The notes under the pieces were generated by a model, which searched no databases, was not told the DNA's origin, and saw only the letters and a program-made list of their open reading frames with translations. Both the position numbers and the translations under genes were made by a program. A stretch of DNA of 14,627 bases from Myxococcales bacterium (lineage in GTDB: Bacteria; Myxococcota_A; Polyangia; Polyangiales; JADJMO01), in contig JAJXTK010000075.1 in the NCBI GenBank assembly GCA_021783935.1, positions 1 to 14,627 of the forward strand, read 5' to 3'. Shown here one piece after another: positions 1-6,314 of this stretch (position 1 is the stretch's first letter; the number at the start of each line of letters is the position of its first letter).

Positions 1-375
1 GACCCGAGGGTCGCGCGCGTCGCGGAGCTACTCGCCGAGGCGTTCGCGTTGCTCGCCACGCCGCCCGAGGCGTCGAGCACGCCCGCCGAAATCTACACAA
101 AAGGCCCGGACCTCCGCGGCCACACCCGGCGCTCCCTCGAGGACGCGATCCGTGGTGGATGGCTGGTAGCTACCAAGACCAGCGGGCGCGGCTACCGGAT
201 CGCGCTCGGCGACCTGGCTGCCTGGGAGGCCGCGCGCGCCGCCAACCGCCCACGACGAACGCGATCGACGATCGAGGCGCCGAGGCCCGCGACCGACGAC
301 GCCGAGGCAGCGTCGATTGCGCGGCTCGCCAGCGTAGGCGGGCGTCCGCGGCGCGCCGCCGGGGGTGGGCGGTGA
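1..375 (+). CDS. Partial excisionase-like DNA-binding protein (5' end outside window)
   Basis: The reading frame is open from the window edge, so the true start is probably upstream; a TTG at 49 is the first start-type codon. The visible product is 124 residues. The core (about residues 39-77 of the visible part) begins with YTKGPDLRGHTRRSLEDAIR and continues with a glycine-rich turn, YRI and a helix ending DLAAWEAAR. This looks like the short winged-helix fold used by excisionases and helix-turn-helix_17 proteins: recognition helix, beta wing, then DLxAWxxA. The tail is basic and disordered. Its stop overlaps the GTG start of the next gene (GTGA at 372-375), so the two are probably translationally coupled. 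Role as a recombination directionality factor or regulator is inferred from the fold only. Confidence 0.6.
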   Translation, partial: DPRVARVAELLAEAFALLATPPEASSTPAEIYTKGPDLRGHTRRSLEDAIRGGWLVATKTSGRGYRIALGDLAAWEAARAANRPRRTRSTIEAPRPATDDAEAASIARLASVGGRPRRAAGGGR

Positions 376-650
376 GGCCCGATGATCGCGCCGTGGCGAT
401 CGCGTGCCTCGCCGCTGGTCGGGTGATCGTCGAGCGCGCGAGCACCGACGACCTCGCGGCCGCCGTGACGAGAGCGCACGAGCGCCTGATCGAGGCTCTC
501 AGCCGGATCGATCCGATTGAGGCGCCCGAGCTCGTTTTTGTCGCGGCGAAGCTCCTGGTTGATCTTTACGAACAGGCCGACGCCGTCGCTTCCGGGCCTG
601 GCGACATCGGCCGCCCTGCGTTGCGCCTCGTGCGCGGGGGGTGCCGCTGA
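372..650 (+). CDS. Small helical protein of unknown function
   Basis: I start this 92-residue frame at GTG 372, which overlaps the TGA of the preceding gene; a longer in-frame start at 159 would run through the previous gene and gives an arginine-rich, unlikely N-terminus. The protein is mostly alpha-helical by eye, with two amphipathic stretches: TDDLAAAVTRAHERLIEALS and the segment ELVFVAAKLLVDLYEQAD. No catalytic motif, signal peptide or membrane segment is visible. Its stop overlaps the ATG of the replisome-organizer-like gene (TGATG at 648-652). It lies between a DNA-binding protein and a replication protein, so an accessory role in element replication is possible, but that is inference only. 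Confidence 0.6.
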   Translation: MRPDDRAVAIACLAAGRVIVERASTDDLAAAVTRAHERLIEALSRIDPIEAPELVFVAAKLLVDLYEQADAVASGPGDIGRPALRLVRGGCR

Positions 651-2083
651 TGGCTCCTCCGCCGCGCACGCGGGCACGTCCACTTTACAGCTCCATCGCG
701 CGAAGTTTGTGGGTTGATGAGCGCTTCCTCGCGCTCTCGGCGCCGAAGGCGAACGCGCGATTCCTGTACATGCACCTGCGCACCCGCGCGTGCGGTGCGT
801 TCCCCGGCCTCGACAGGGTCTCGCTCGCCGAGATCGCCGAGGGGTTCGGGTGGAGCTTGCCGGCGACGCGCCGCGAGCTCGACAAGATCATCGCCGCCGG
901 GCTCGCGCAGTACGACGCCGGCCGACGCTTGATCTACCTTCCCGAGGCCCTACTGGACAACGTTCCGCACTCGATCAACGGCGCGAAATCGATCGGGCTC
1001 GCGCTCCGCGAGCTGCCGATTTGCGATTTGACGCGCTGTGCACGCGCGTCAGCCGAGGAGCTGCTCCGGTCGATCGGGCGCGGCTCCATCGGGGGCGAGA
1101 ACGAGTTCCTTCGGGCATTCTCGGAGGGCGCTGGCGACGCCGTAGCCACGCCGACGCCACGGCGTGACCCGACCGTGCTGCATCAGGAGGAGGAGAAGGA
1201 CGAGGATCAAGAAGAGGAGCGAGGAGAGGAGGCGGTGCGCCCGCCCGCCGCCGGGGCTGACGCCAGCGGGGACGAGACCGGTGACGGCGAGGGCCTCGAG
1301 AAGCTCGCCGCTGCGATCCGACAAAGCACCCTCTCAGTGTTCGCGCCCGAGCAGATCGCCCGGAAGGTCCTTCTGGCCTTCGCGAACGCGAAGCATGCGA
1401 CGGCCCTGGGAGCGATCGAGCTCGCGATCGCCGACGTCCAGGCCCGGCGAAGGGTTCCCTCGCCCGCCGGCGCGGTCCTCGAGCTCGCTGCGCTGGACCT
1501 GCTTGATCCCGGGCGATACCGCGACGCCCAGAAGCGCTTCGCGCCGGGGGAGCTCGAGGAGCGCGCGCGCGCCGCCCAAGCAGCCGAGCGCCGCGCGAAA
1601 GCCGAAGCCGAGTCCGCCGCCGAGCGCGCCGAGAAGGATCGCGCTCGCCGCGCGCTTCTCGAGCGCGCGCGAACCGCACACCCCGAGGCAGAGAGCGACG
1701 ACGCGGCGATCACGGCGCTGCAGCTCGAGGAGGCGATCGCGCGTCGCGCGCTCGAGGTCGGGCGCGCGGCGATCCGGCTCGCCGAGACGCCGGCCGATTC
1801 AGCTGTCGGCCGCGGTCGCTCGCTGCTCATCGGCTTCCTCGGCCCGATGGTCTCGGCGGCGCAGCGTGATCTCGATCGCCTCGCGCCCGGCGTGCATCCG
1901 CGCGTGCGTTCGGATGCCGCTGCGCAAACGCGCTGGCGCGAGATCGCGAGCGGGTGGACGGAGCGCATCGCGGATGCAGATCGCCTCGACGCCGGCGACA
2001 AGGGCAGTCGCCGCGCGCTCCTCGAGCGCGAGCTCGGCGACGTCTGCATCGCCTCCGCGATCGGTGCCGAGGCGGTCGCATGA
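650..2083 (+). CDS. Phage replisome-organizer-like replication protein
   Basis: I chose ATG 650, which overlaps the previous stop (TGATG); GTG 641 in the same frame is an alternative. The product is 477 residues. Residues about 12-110 match the pattern of the N-terminal winged-helix domain of phage replisome organizers: SLWVDERFLALSAPKANARF, then LYMHL, GAFPGLDRVSLAEIAEGFGW, a recognition helix (PATRRELDKIIAAG) and a wing (RRLIYLPE). Such proteins bind the phage or element origin and recruit the helicase. Residues 178-215 are an acidic linker encoded by a nearly pure purine run. Residues 300-375 form a long charged helix or coiled coil. No Walker motif or DnaC-like ATPase is present. The gene heads the replication side of the element. 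The family call rests on the N-terminal domain; the C-terminal two thirds are not recognised. Confidence 0.65.
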   Translation: MAPPPRTRARPLYSSIARSLWVDERFLALSAPKANARFLYMHLRTRACGAFPGLDRVSLAEIAEGFGWSLPATRRELDKIIAAGLAQYDAGRRLIYLPEALLDNVPHSINGAKSIGLALRELPICDLTRCARASAEELLRSIGRGSIGGENEFLRAFSEGAGDAVATPTPRRDPTVLHQEEEKDEDQEEERGEEAVRPPAAGADASGDETGDGEGLEKLAAAIRQSTLSVFAPEQIARKVLLAFANAKHATALGAIELAIADVQARRRVPSPAGAVLELAALDLLDPGRYRDAQKRFAPGELEERARAAQAAERRAKAEAESAAERAEKDRARRALLERARTAHPEAESDDAAITALQLEEAIARRALEVGRAAIRLAETPADSAVGRGRSLLIGFLGPMVSAAQRDLDRLAPGVHPRVRSDAAAQTRWREIASGWTERIADADRLDAGDKGSRRALLERELGDVCIASAIGAEAVA

Positions 2084-2601
2084 GGCGCCATCGCCGCCAC
2101 CGATGCGGCGCCCTCTCACTGGCCCGCCTCGACGGTCTCCCGCTGGTCGTGACCTGCGAGACGCGCGAGGACGCGACCGCGAACACCGAGACGCCGGCCA
2201 GCGTGCCGCCGACCGACACCGCCCCCACCCGCGCCCCTCGACGGGCGCCCGGACACCTCATGCGTCTTGCGTCTTGTCCGCCCCAAGCCACCATGCGCGA
2301 GCCGCCGCTCGCCCTACGCCTCGCCGGGGCGCCCGTGACCGCTGCCCTCTGCCGCGACTGCGGCGCCGCCGCCGAGGCCACGTTGACGGGCAGGCCGCTT
2401 TGCGCGCCGCGTGCGCGCCTGGCCCTACTGCCGATCGACCGCGAGCGCGCTCCGCTCCCGCGTGCGGCCGCTGTCGACGCGCGCGCGTCCCTCCACCCCC
2501 CGTCAAAAAAAGAGCGACGGGCCTCGTTCGGATATCGCGCCCGCCACGCCTTCACGTTGACGTCGTGCAGCTGGTTGACGGTGAACGATGACACAAACTG
2601 A
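2080..2601 (+). CDS. Unknown protein with a CxxC half zinc-knuckle
   Basis: ATG 2080 overlaps the TGA of the replication gene (ATGA), giving 173 residues. The N-terminus is basic. Residues 40-60 are rich in proline and threonine, probably disordered. CRDC at 91-94 and a cysteine at 108 (GRPLC) resemble the zinc-binding part of short phage ribbon proteins, but the fourth ligand is not obvious. Codon use is less convincing than in the neighbours, and a shorter protein starting at the internal ATG 2293 (MREPPLALR) is possible. The 3' end overlaps the next gene by 14 bases. No function can be assigned. Confidence is moderate because the strongest support is the start overlap and the CxxC motif. 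Confidence 0.45.
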   Translation: MRRHRRHRCGALSLARLDGLPLVVTCETREDATANTETPASVPPTDTAPTRAPRRAPGHLMRLASCPPQATMREPPLALRLAGAPVTAALCRDCGAAAEATLTGRPLCAPRARLALLPIDRERAPLPRAAAVDARASLHPPSKKERRASFGYRARHAFTLTSCSWLTVNDDTN

Positions 2602-2929
2602 CGCACCCGGCCTCGTGCGCGCCCGTATCGACCTCGATACCCGCGGGGGGACGAGTCACCTCGAGCTCGTCCAGCTCGAGGATCAGTCGACGCCTCTCTG
2701 CCGGATCTGGCGCACCGATCCCCAAGGCCGCGCGAGGCGCACCGACGTTCGTCTGCGCGACCTCGACGAGCTGCTGGCCGGCCTCGGCGAACTTCGCGCC
2801 GAGGCGATCGCTCGGTTCGGCGTCGGCTGCACGCGCGAGGCCGGCTCCCCGAAATGGGGGACGTGGGCCCCACGAACGAGCGACCCCTCATCACCTGCCA
2901 CGGCCCCAAGGGGCCAAGAAGGAGTCTGA
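2588..2929 (+). CDS. Hypothetical protein, 113 aa
   Basis: Starts at ATG 2588 with a weak GGTGA upstream and overlaps the previous frame by 14 bases. The first 80 residues look like a compact alpha/beta domain: beta-like RARIDLDTRG and THLELVQLEDQ, then a helix RLRDLDELLAGLGELRAEAI. The last 30 residues are low-complexity and probably disordered. No known motif is recognised. A GGCCC/GGGCC hairpin (2902-2915) lies in its last codons, just before the Shine-Dalgarno sequence of the next gene. Confidence 0.6.
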   Translation: MTQTDAPGLVRARIDLDTRGGTSHLELVQLEDQSTPLCRIWRTDPQGRARRTDVRLRDLDELLAGLGELRAEAIARFGVGCTREAGSPKWGTWAPRTSDPSSPATAPRGQEGV

Positions 2930-2930
2930 C

Positions 2931-3797
2931 ATGTCCCTGTTCGCCAAGAAGTCCGCCCCGATCACCCCGCCGCTGCCGCCGCCGATGCCGCCGCCGCCGC
3001 CGCCGCCGCCCGAAGAGGAGCCTGCCGTCATCGCGGCGCGCGAGGCACTCGAGGCTGCCGAAGCCAAGGCCAGCGAGGCTCGGCAGACGCTCGCGGCCGA
3101 GGAGACGAAGCGCGCCGAGGCGGTCAAGGCGACCGGCGGCGCGATGTCCGATGCCGCGATCACCTCCATCAGCACCGCGATCGCGCGGGTCTCGATCGCC
3201 TCCGAAGCGGTGCGGCTCGCCGAGGCCGAGGCCGAGCGCCTGCGCGACGAGCTCGCCCGCGCCGACCACGCCGCGTGGCTCACCTACTTCGACGGCACCC
3301 TGGCGGCGAAGGGCGCGACCTCGAGCGGCCTTCGGGGTCGGGTTCGCGACGAGCTCGTGGACGAGGCCGAGCGGATCCTCGACGCGCTCTTCGTTCTCGA
3401 GCAGCTCGGCGATCAGATTTTGGCGACGGCCCGCGCGGCCGCGGTGAAGGCGAGGGGCTTCGCTGGCTCGCGAAATTTCCCCGAGCCGCTGCTCGAGGCC
3501 GATGACTACGTGGTGATCGAGATGCTCCGCGAGGAGCTCGTCGCACGGGCGTGGGCGAAGGCGAACGGGCCCGGGGCCAGTGCCGGCGCGATCCGGACCC
3601 GCGCGAGCGAGCGCTTCATGACCACGATCGCGGGCGTGAATCCGAGTTTGCGGCGGGAGATGCCGCCGATCACCAATGCTCAGACGGGTGATCGACTCGG
3701 CGCACAAGCGAGGCTCGCGGCGGTGCAGAACGCGCGCCCGGAACCCGCGCCCCTTTCTCGCCTCCGGATGGCCGACTTCGAGAAGCTCGGGGCCTGA
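2931..3797 (+). CDS. Proline-rich and coiled-coil protein of unknown function
   Basis: ATG 2931 has a clear AAGGAG at 2919-2924 with a 6-base spacer, the best ribosome site in the left half, so this gene may start a strongly expressed block. The 288-residue product has a proline run at residues 13-27, encoded by CCG repeats, followed by an acidic EEE. Two alanine- and glutamate-rich helices (about 32-66 and 80-112) have coiled-coil character. A globular C-terminal half includes WLTYFDGTLAAKG and DDYVVIEMLREELVARAW. No signal peptide or transmembrane helix is seen. The layout, a flexible proline arm on a helical body, occurs in phage scaffold and structural proteins and in membrane-tethered factors, but nothing here decides between them. 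The next gene overlaps its stop (TGATG). Confidence 0.7.
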   Translation: MSLFAKKSAPITPPLPPPMPPPPPPPPEEEPAVIAAREALEAAEAKASEARQTLAAEETKRAEAVKATGGAMSDAAITSISTAIARVSIASEAVRLAEAEAERLRDELARADHAAWLTYFDGTLAAKGATSSGLRGRVRDELVDEAERILDALFVLEQLGDQILATARAAAVKARGFAGSRNFPEPLLEADDYVVIEMLREELVARAWAKANGPGASAGAIRTRASERFMTTIAGVNPSLRREMPPITNAQTGDRLGAQARLAAVQNARPEPAPLSRLRMADFEKLGA

Positions 3798-4225
3798 TGA
3801 CCGACCCAAGCAGTCAAATCTCCGCGGCCCTCACTGCGGCGCGCGGCGTCGCCCGTGCGACGGTGTTCATCATCCGCGGAAAGCGTGGGGCAGACGGCGT
3901 GCTCGAGGCGATCGCGAGGCAGAGCGGGCGCGACGTCGCCGCGTACCCTGCGATCGTCGCGTTCGGCCCGGGCGAGATCGCGGGTGGAGCCCTCGAGCGC
4001 ACCTCGGTGGGACGCGCCTACGCCGCGGACCGAGAGGACGCGGACGTTCTGATCCTCGCCGCCGGTGCGGCGGGGATGTCGGCTGCATGCCTTCGACGCC
4101 CGTCGATCGACTCTCTCGAGGGCGTGCCCCTCGTCCTGAACGGGTCGGCTTGGGGGCCCCTCTCGAACATCCCGGACGGCGTGACCGCTCTCGGGAATTT
4201 ACGCCGCGCCTTCGCGCGGATCTGA
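3797..4225 (+). CDS. Hypothetical alpha/beta protein, 142 aa
   Basis: ATG 3797 shares its A with the TGA of the previous gene, so translation is probably coupled. The sequence alternates hydrophobic strands and helices in a Rossmann-like rhythm: ATVFIIRGKRG, YPAIVAFGPGEIAGG, DADVLILAAGAAG, GVPLVLNGSAWG. Glycine-rich turns follow several strands, which suggests ligand or nucleotide binding, but no Walker A or other defined motif is present. I do not recognise the family. It sits within the block that starts at 2931 and ends nine bases before the next start codon. Confidence 0.65.
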   Translation: MTDPSSQISAALTAARGVARATVFIIRGKRGADGVLEAIARQSGRDVAAYPAIVAFGPGEIAGGALERTSVGRAYAADREDADVLILAAGAAGMSAACLRRPSIDSLEGVPLVLNGSAWGPLSNIPDGVTALGNLRRAFARI

Positions 4226-4234
4226 AAGGACACG

Positions 4235-4642
4235 ATGGCCATCACGTACACCCCGAACACCCTCGCCGACACCTCGAGCATGACGCCGAGCGCGGATGAA
4301 GATCCCCGCAACCCGGTCGAGCCGCACGACGCGTCCGGCTACCTGGCGAATCCGCAGTGGTTCGCGTTCGCGTCCGCCGATCTCGGCTCGGCGCAGACCG
4401 CGCGAATCGCGCTCTCCCTCTCGTCGACGACGAACCGCCCGAGCGGCGCCCCCGCTGCCGCGACGCCGTTCGTCGCCGAGGTGCAGACGCGCGCGAGCGT
4501 GAATGAGCCGTGGCGCGCCGTCGTCGAGCTCACGGCCGCGCGCCCGGTGCAGACCGTGACCCTCGAGGAGTTCGCGCGCGTGCGCACCAGGCACTGGTTC
4601 GCGAGCGCGGACTACACCGTGATCGCAACGACCCCCACGTGA
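4235..4642 (+). CDS. Hypothetical beta-rich protein, 135 aa
   Basis: ATG 4235 is preceded by AAAGGA at good spacing. The product is rich in serine, threonine and alanine, with alternating beta-like segments (TARIALSLSSTT, PFVAEVQTRAS, WRAVVELTAARPVQTVTLEEF, HWFASADYTVIATT) and few charged helices. That composition is typical of small phage structural or decoration proteins, but I recognise no family. It lacks a signal peptide. It stands between two genes with their own ribosome sites, with no overlap. Confidence 0.65.
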   Translation: MAITYTPNTLADTSSMTPSADEDPRNPVEPHDASGYLANPQWFAFASADLGSAQTARIALSLSSTTNRPSGAPAAATPFVAEVQTRASVNEPWRAVVELTAARPVQTVTLEEFARVRTRHWFASADYTVIATTPT

Positions 4643-4659
4643 GCAGGAAGGAACAGGCC

Positions 4660-5154
4660 ATGGCGATCATCACTCTCTCTGACGGGCGACGAATCCTCGA
4701 GGTGCCCTCGAACACCCCGGGCCTCCACGGCGCACCGCTGCGCGCCCACCTCCACGCCCCGCTGCGCGTCGTGCGCGCGGTCGACGAGCCGCCGAAGACC
4801 TGCGCGACGTGTCGCGCGGTGAACAAGAGCAGCTCGAAGTTCTGCACCGCGTGCGGCGCCTCGTTCTCCCCGCCGAAGGGCGCGGCGCGCGCGAGCTCGA
4901 AGCGTTCGGCCACGATGCGAACGATCTGGGATCTCACCCCCGAGGCGGCCTCGCTGCTGGCGACGGCAGACCCCGCGGCGCTCGCGGCCATGCACGCGAG
5001 GCGAGGCCCGGACGCAATCGCGCGGGTCGAGGCGCGCGGCTGGGGGCGCTGCACCGACGACGTGAAGCTCGCCGCGCGCGAGTACGCTCCCCAGCGCTAC
5101 GACGCTGCGCGCGCGAGCTGGTTCGCGAGCGGCGGACCGAAGAGCGCGGCGTGA
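4660..5154 (+). CDS. Zinc-ribbon protein, 164 aa
   Basis: I start at ATG 4660, which has AAGGAA upstream at a normal spacing; an in-frame start at 4510 would overlap the previous gene by 133 bases. Residues 48-51 (CATC) and 62-65 (CTAC) form a CxxC-x10-CxxC zinc ribbon of the double-zinc-ribbon type, flanked by KSSSKF and followed by GASF. The N-terminal part before it begins MAIITLSDGRRILEVPSN. The C-terminal half is helical (LTPEAASLLATADPAALAAM). Such ribbons bind nucleic acid or protein; which applies here is unknown. The stop overlaps the GTG of the next gene (GTGA). Confidence 0.7.
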   Translation: MAIITLSDGRRILEVPSNTPGLHGAPLRAHLHAPLRVVRAVDEPPKTCATCRAVNKSSSKFCTACGASFSPPKGAARASSKRSATMRTIWDLTPEAASLLATADPAALAAMHARRGPDAIARVEARGWGRCTDDVKLAAREYAPQRYDAARASWFASGGPKSAA

Positions 5155-5375
5155 GGACCGAGAGCGTGAGCAAGCTCGTGGAGGTCTTCCGCGCTCTGCT
5201 CCCATGCCGGGCATCGGCCGCGCTGGTCGCGTTCGATGCTCGGCGAATGGGCCTCGACGTCGAGGAGCGCCACGCCGGCGAACAAGGCGTGCTCGTCGTC
5301 GCGAGCGGCCTGCATGCCGACCCCGCGATCGGGGAGCGGCTGCAGCTCCTCGCACGCGGGAAGGTTGCGGCGTAA
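5151..5375 (+). CDS. Small hypothetical protein, 74 aa
   Basis: GTG 5151 overlaps the preceding TGA; GTG 5166 in the same frame would give a 69-residue version beginning VSKLVEVFRALL. The visible pattern is helix (SKLVEVFRALLPCRASAALV), then strand-like GVLVVASGLHAD, then a helix (AIGERLQLLARGKV). No motif is recognised. Coding is supported by the coupled start and by the high third-position GC of the frame. Confidence 0.5.
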   Translation: MRTESVSKLVEVFRALLPCRASAALVAFDARRMGLDVEERHAGEQGVLVVASGLHADPAIGERLQLLARGKVAA

Positions 5376-5391
5376 GGACCGTGGCCGTGGG

Positions 5392-5419
5392 CGCGCGGCC
5401 CTCGCTCTTCGGCCGCGCG
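5392..5419 (+). other. Perfect 9-bp inverted repeat in an intergenic gap
   Basis: CGCGCGGCC at 5392-5400 and GGCCGCGCG at 5411-5419 are perfect complements around a 10-base loop. It lies in the 90-base gap between the stop at 5375 and the start at 5466. No T run follows on either strand, so it is a weak terminator candidate at best; it could protect or separate transcripts. Confidence 0.4.
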
Positions 5420-5465
5420 GCGTGATCGCTTCCATGGCGAACGTCGAGATGCGACCTTCGAAGGC

Positions 5466-5834
5466 ATGGGCGAGCCCCTCTCCTTGCCTGCCGCGGCCGT
5501 GCGCCTCGGCTTCACGGGCCATCCAGGCGATGCCGCGCGGAGGCTGCACCGGCTCCTCAAGGCGTACGAGGAGCGTACCGGATCGATCGTCATGCTCCCC
5601 GCCGGTGGGAGTGGAAGGGGCCGCCGCTACTACGTGACGATCGACTCTCTGCGCACCGCGCTTCCCGAGTTCTTCCCGGCCCGAGATGAGATTCTAGAGG
5701 CTGCGCGTGCCGAGCTCGCTGCGCTCGAGGATCGGCTCGAAGATACCGCCGACCGCGGCGACTTGATCGCTGACCAGCTCGTCGAACTCAGTCGCAAGCT
5801 CGCCCGTGTCGAACGACGCGGCGGGACGAAGTAG
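5466..5834 (+). CDS. Putative small DNA-binding protein with coiled-coil tail
   Basis: ATG 5466 is the only standard start after the in-frame stop at 5375; its GAAGG is unusually close, so initiation may be weak. Of the 122 residues, 5-70 look like a winged-helix or excisionase-type domain: LSLPAAAVRLGFTG, helix DAARRLHRLLKAYEERTG, wing GRGRRYYVTIDSLRTALPEF. Residues 72-117 are a charged heptad-like coiled coil (EILEAARAELAALEDRLEDT and ADQLVELSRKLARVE), suggesting a dimer or oligomer. The stop is 16 bases before the first 36-bp repeat of the array. A DNA-binding protein beside a repeat array recalls centromere- or origin-binding proteins next to their sites, so it is a candidate array binder; this is inference. 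Confidence 0.65.
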   Translation: MGEPLSLPAAAVRLGFTGHPGDAARRLHRLLKAYEERTGSIVMLPAGGSGRGRRYYVTIDSLRTALPEFFPARDEILEAARAELAALEDRLEDTADRGDLIADQLVELSRKLARVERRGGTK

Positions 5835-5851
5835 GGCGCAGGCACGCCGCG
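5817..5851. other. Inverted repeat at the edge of repeat copy 1
   Basis: CGCGGCG (5817-5823) and CGCCGCG (5845-5851) are perfect 7-bp complements with a 21-base loop. The loop contains the stop codon of the DNA-binding-like gene. It abuts the first 36-mer on the same side as the hairpins next to the other copies, but its longer loop makes it a weaker case. Confidence 0.4.
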
Positions 5852-5987
5852 ACGCCCACGACGACGTCCTCGGCATCGATCGCGACGTCGCGAGCACCGT
5901 CGCGCGCCCCTCGTCGGTCGAGACGGACGCCCGCGACGACGTCCTCGGCATCGATCGCGACTCGCCCCGCGGATCCCTAGCACTTTC

Positions 5988-6014
5988 TGGAGCGCTGCAC
6001 AGCGCAGCGCTCCT
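5988..6014. other. 10-bp hairpin adjoining repeat copy 3
   Basis: Inside the 53-base spacer, GGAGCGCTGC and GCAGCGCTCC are perfect complements around five bases. The stem ends one base before the third 36-mer. No U run follows. The stem sequence has nothing in common with those beside copies 4 and 5 other than its position and form. Confidence 0.7.
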
Positions 6015-6060
6015 GACGCCCGCGACGACGTCCTCGGCATCGATCGCGACGAGAAAACGC

Positions 6061-6082
6061 AATTGTGGGCCAGGACCACAAT
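6061..6082. other. 7-bp hairpin adjoining repeat copy 4
   Basis: ATTGTGG and CCACAAT are perfect complements around the seven-base loop GCCAGGA. The stem ends three bases before the fourth 36-mer. It is AT-rich compared with its surroundings, which makes chance self-complementarity in GC-rich DNA a less likely explanation. Confidence 0.65.
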
Positions 6083-6132
6083 AGGGACGCCCGCGACGAC
6101 GTCCTCGGCATCGATCGCGACGCTCGAACGCG

Positions 6133-6157
6133 AGGATCCGACGAAAAATCGGATCCT
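6133..6157. other. 9-bp hairpin adjoining repeat copy 5
   Basis: AGGATCCGA and TCGGATCCT are perfect complements around the seven-base loop CGAAAAA. The stem ends exactly at the fifth 36-mer. The loop reads TTTTTCG on the minus strand, but the T run lies inside the loop, so this is not a standard intrinsic terminator. Confidence 0.7.
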
Positions 6158-6193
6158 GACGCCCGCGACGACGTCCTCGGCATCGATCGCGAC

Positions 6194-6219
6194 TCGCCCC
6201 GCGGATCCCTAGCACTTTC
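6194..6219. repeat. 26-bp extension shared by repeat copies 2 and 5
   Basis: The 26 bases after copy 5 (starting TCGCCCCGCGGATCC) are identical to 5962-5987 after copy 2, so the exact duplication is 62 bp long (5926-5987 and 6158-6219). The other copies lack the extension. This suggests that a larger unit was duplicated and then partly replaced. Beyond 6219 the array ends; 6220-6314 holds a CCGCT/AGCGG hairpin (6233-6247) and no convincing gene. Confidence 0.8.
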
Positions 6220-6314
6220 GCGACCTTGCAGGCCGCTTTGCGAGCGGTGGCCGTCGACGCTTGGCCGTGAAGCATGCCAGCGTGGCGCCGCTCGCACCGC
6301 GCGGCGGTCGAGCG

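Larger units (their letters stand above)
5851..6193. repeat. Array of five 36-bp direct repeats with hairpin-bearing spacers
   Basis: Copies lie at 5851-5886, 5926-5961, 6015-6050, 6086-6121 and 6158-6193. Copies 2-5 are identical; copy 1 differs at one base (A for G at position 8). Each starts GACGCCC and ends ATCGATCGCGAC. Spacers are 39, 53, 35 and 36 bases. Unit lengths (75, 89, 71, 72) shift the reading frame, so it is not one coding repeat. The spacing resembles CRISPR, yet there is no cas gene or AT-rich leader, and the spacers contain inverted repeats at a fixed place, which captured foreign DNA should not. The array lies between converging genes: the DNA-binding-like gene ends on its left and a minus-strand operon on its right. 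It may encode a structured RNA or hold protein-binding sites. Confidence 0.9.

Noticed and set aside
1827..3809. A 660-residue minus-strand open frame
   Set aside because: It is arginine-rich shadow coding opposite several genes with good starts, ribosome sites and domain patterns; high GC leaves such frames open by chance.
5851..6193. Calling the repeat array a CRISPR locus
   Set aside because: Repeat and spacer sizes are in range, but no cas gene or leader is visible. The spacers hold inverted repeats at a fixed position, and part of one spacer recurs after the last repeat.
5851..6193. ToxI-like antitoxin RNA of a type III toxin-antitoxin system
   Set aside because: The 36-base length matches, but the copies are not in direct tandem and no ToxN-like protein is encoded next to them.
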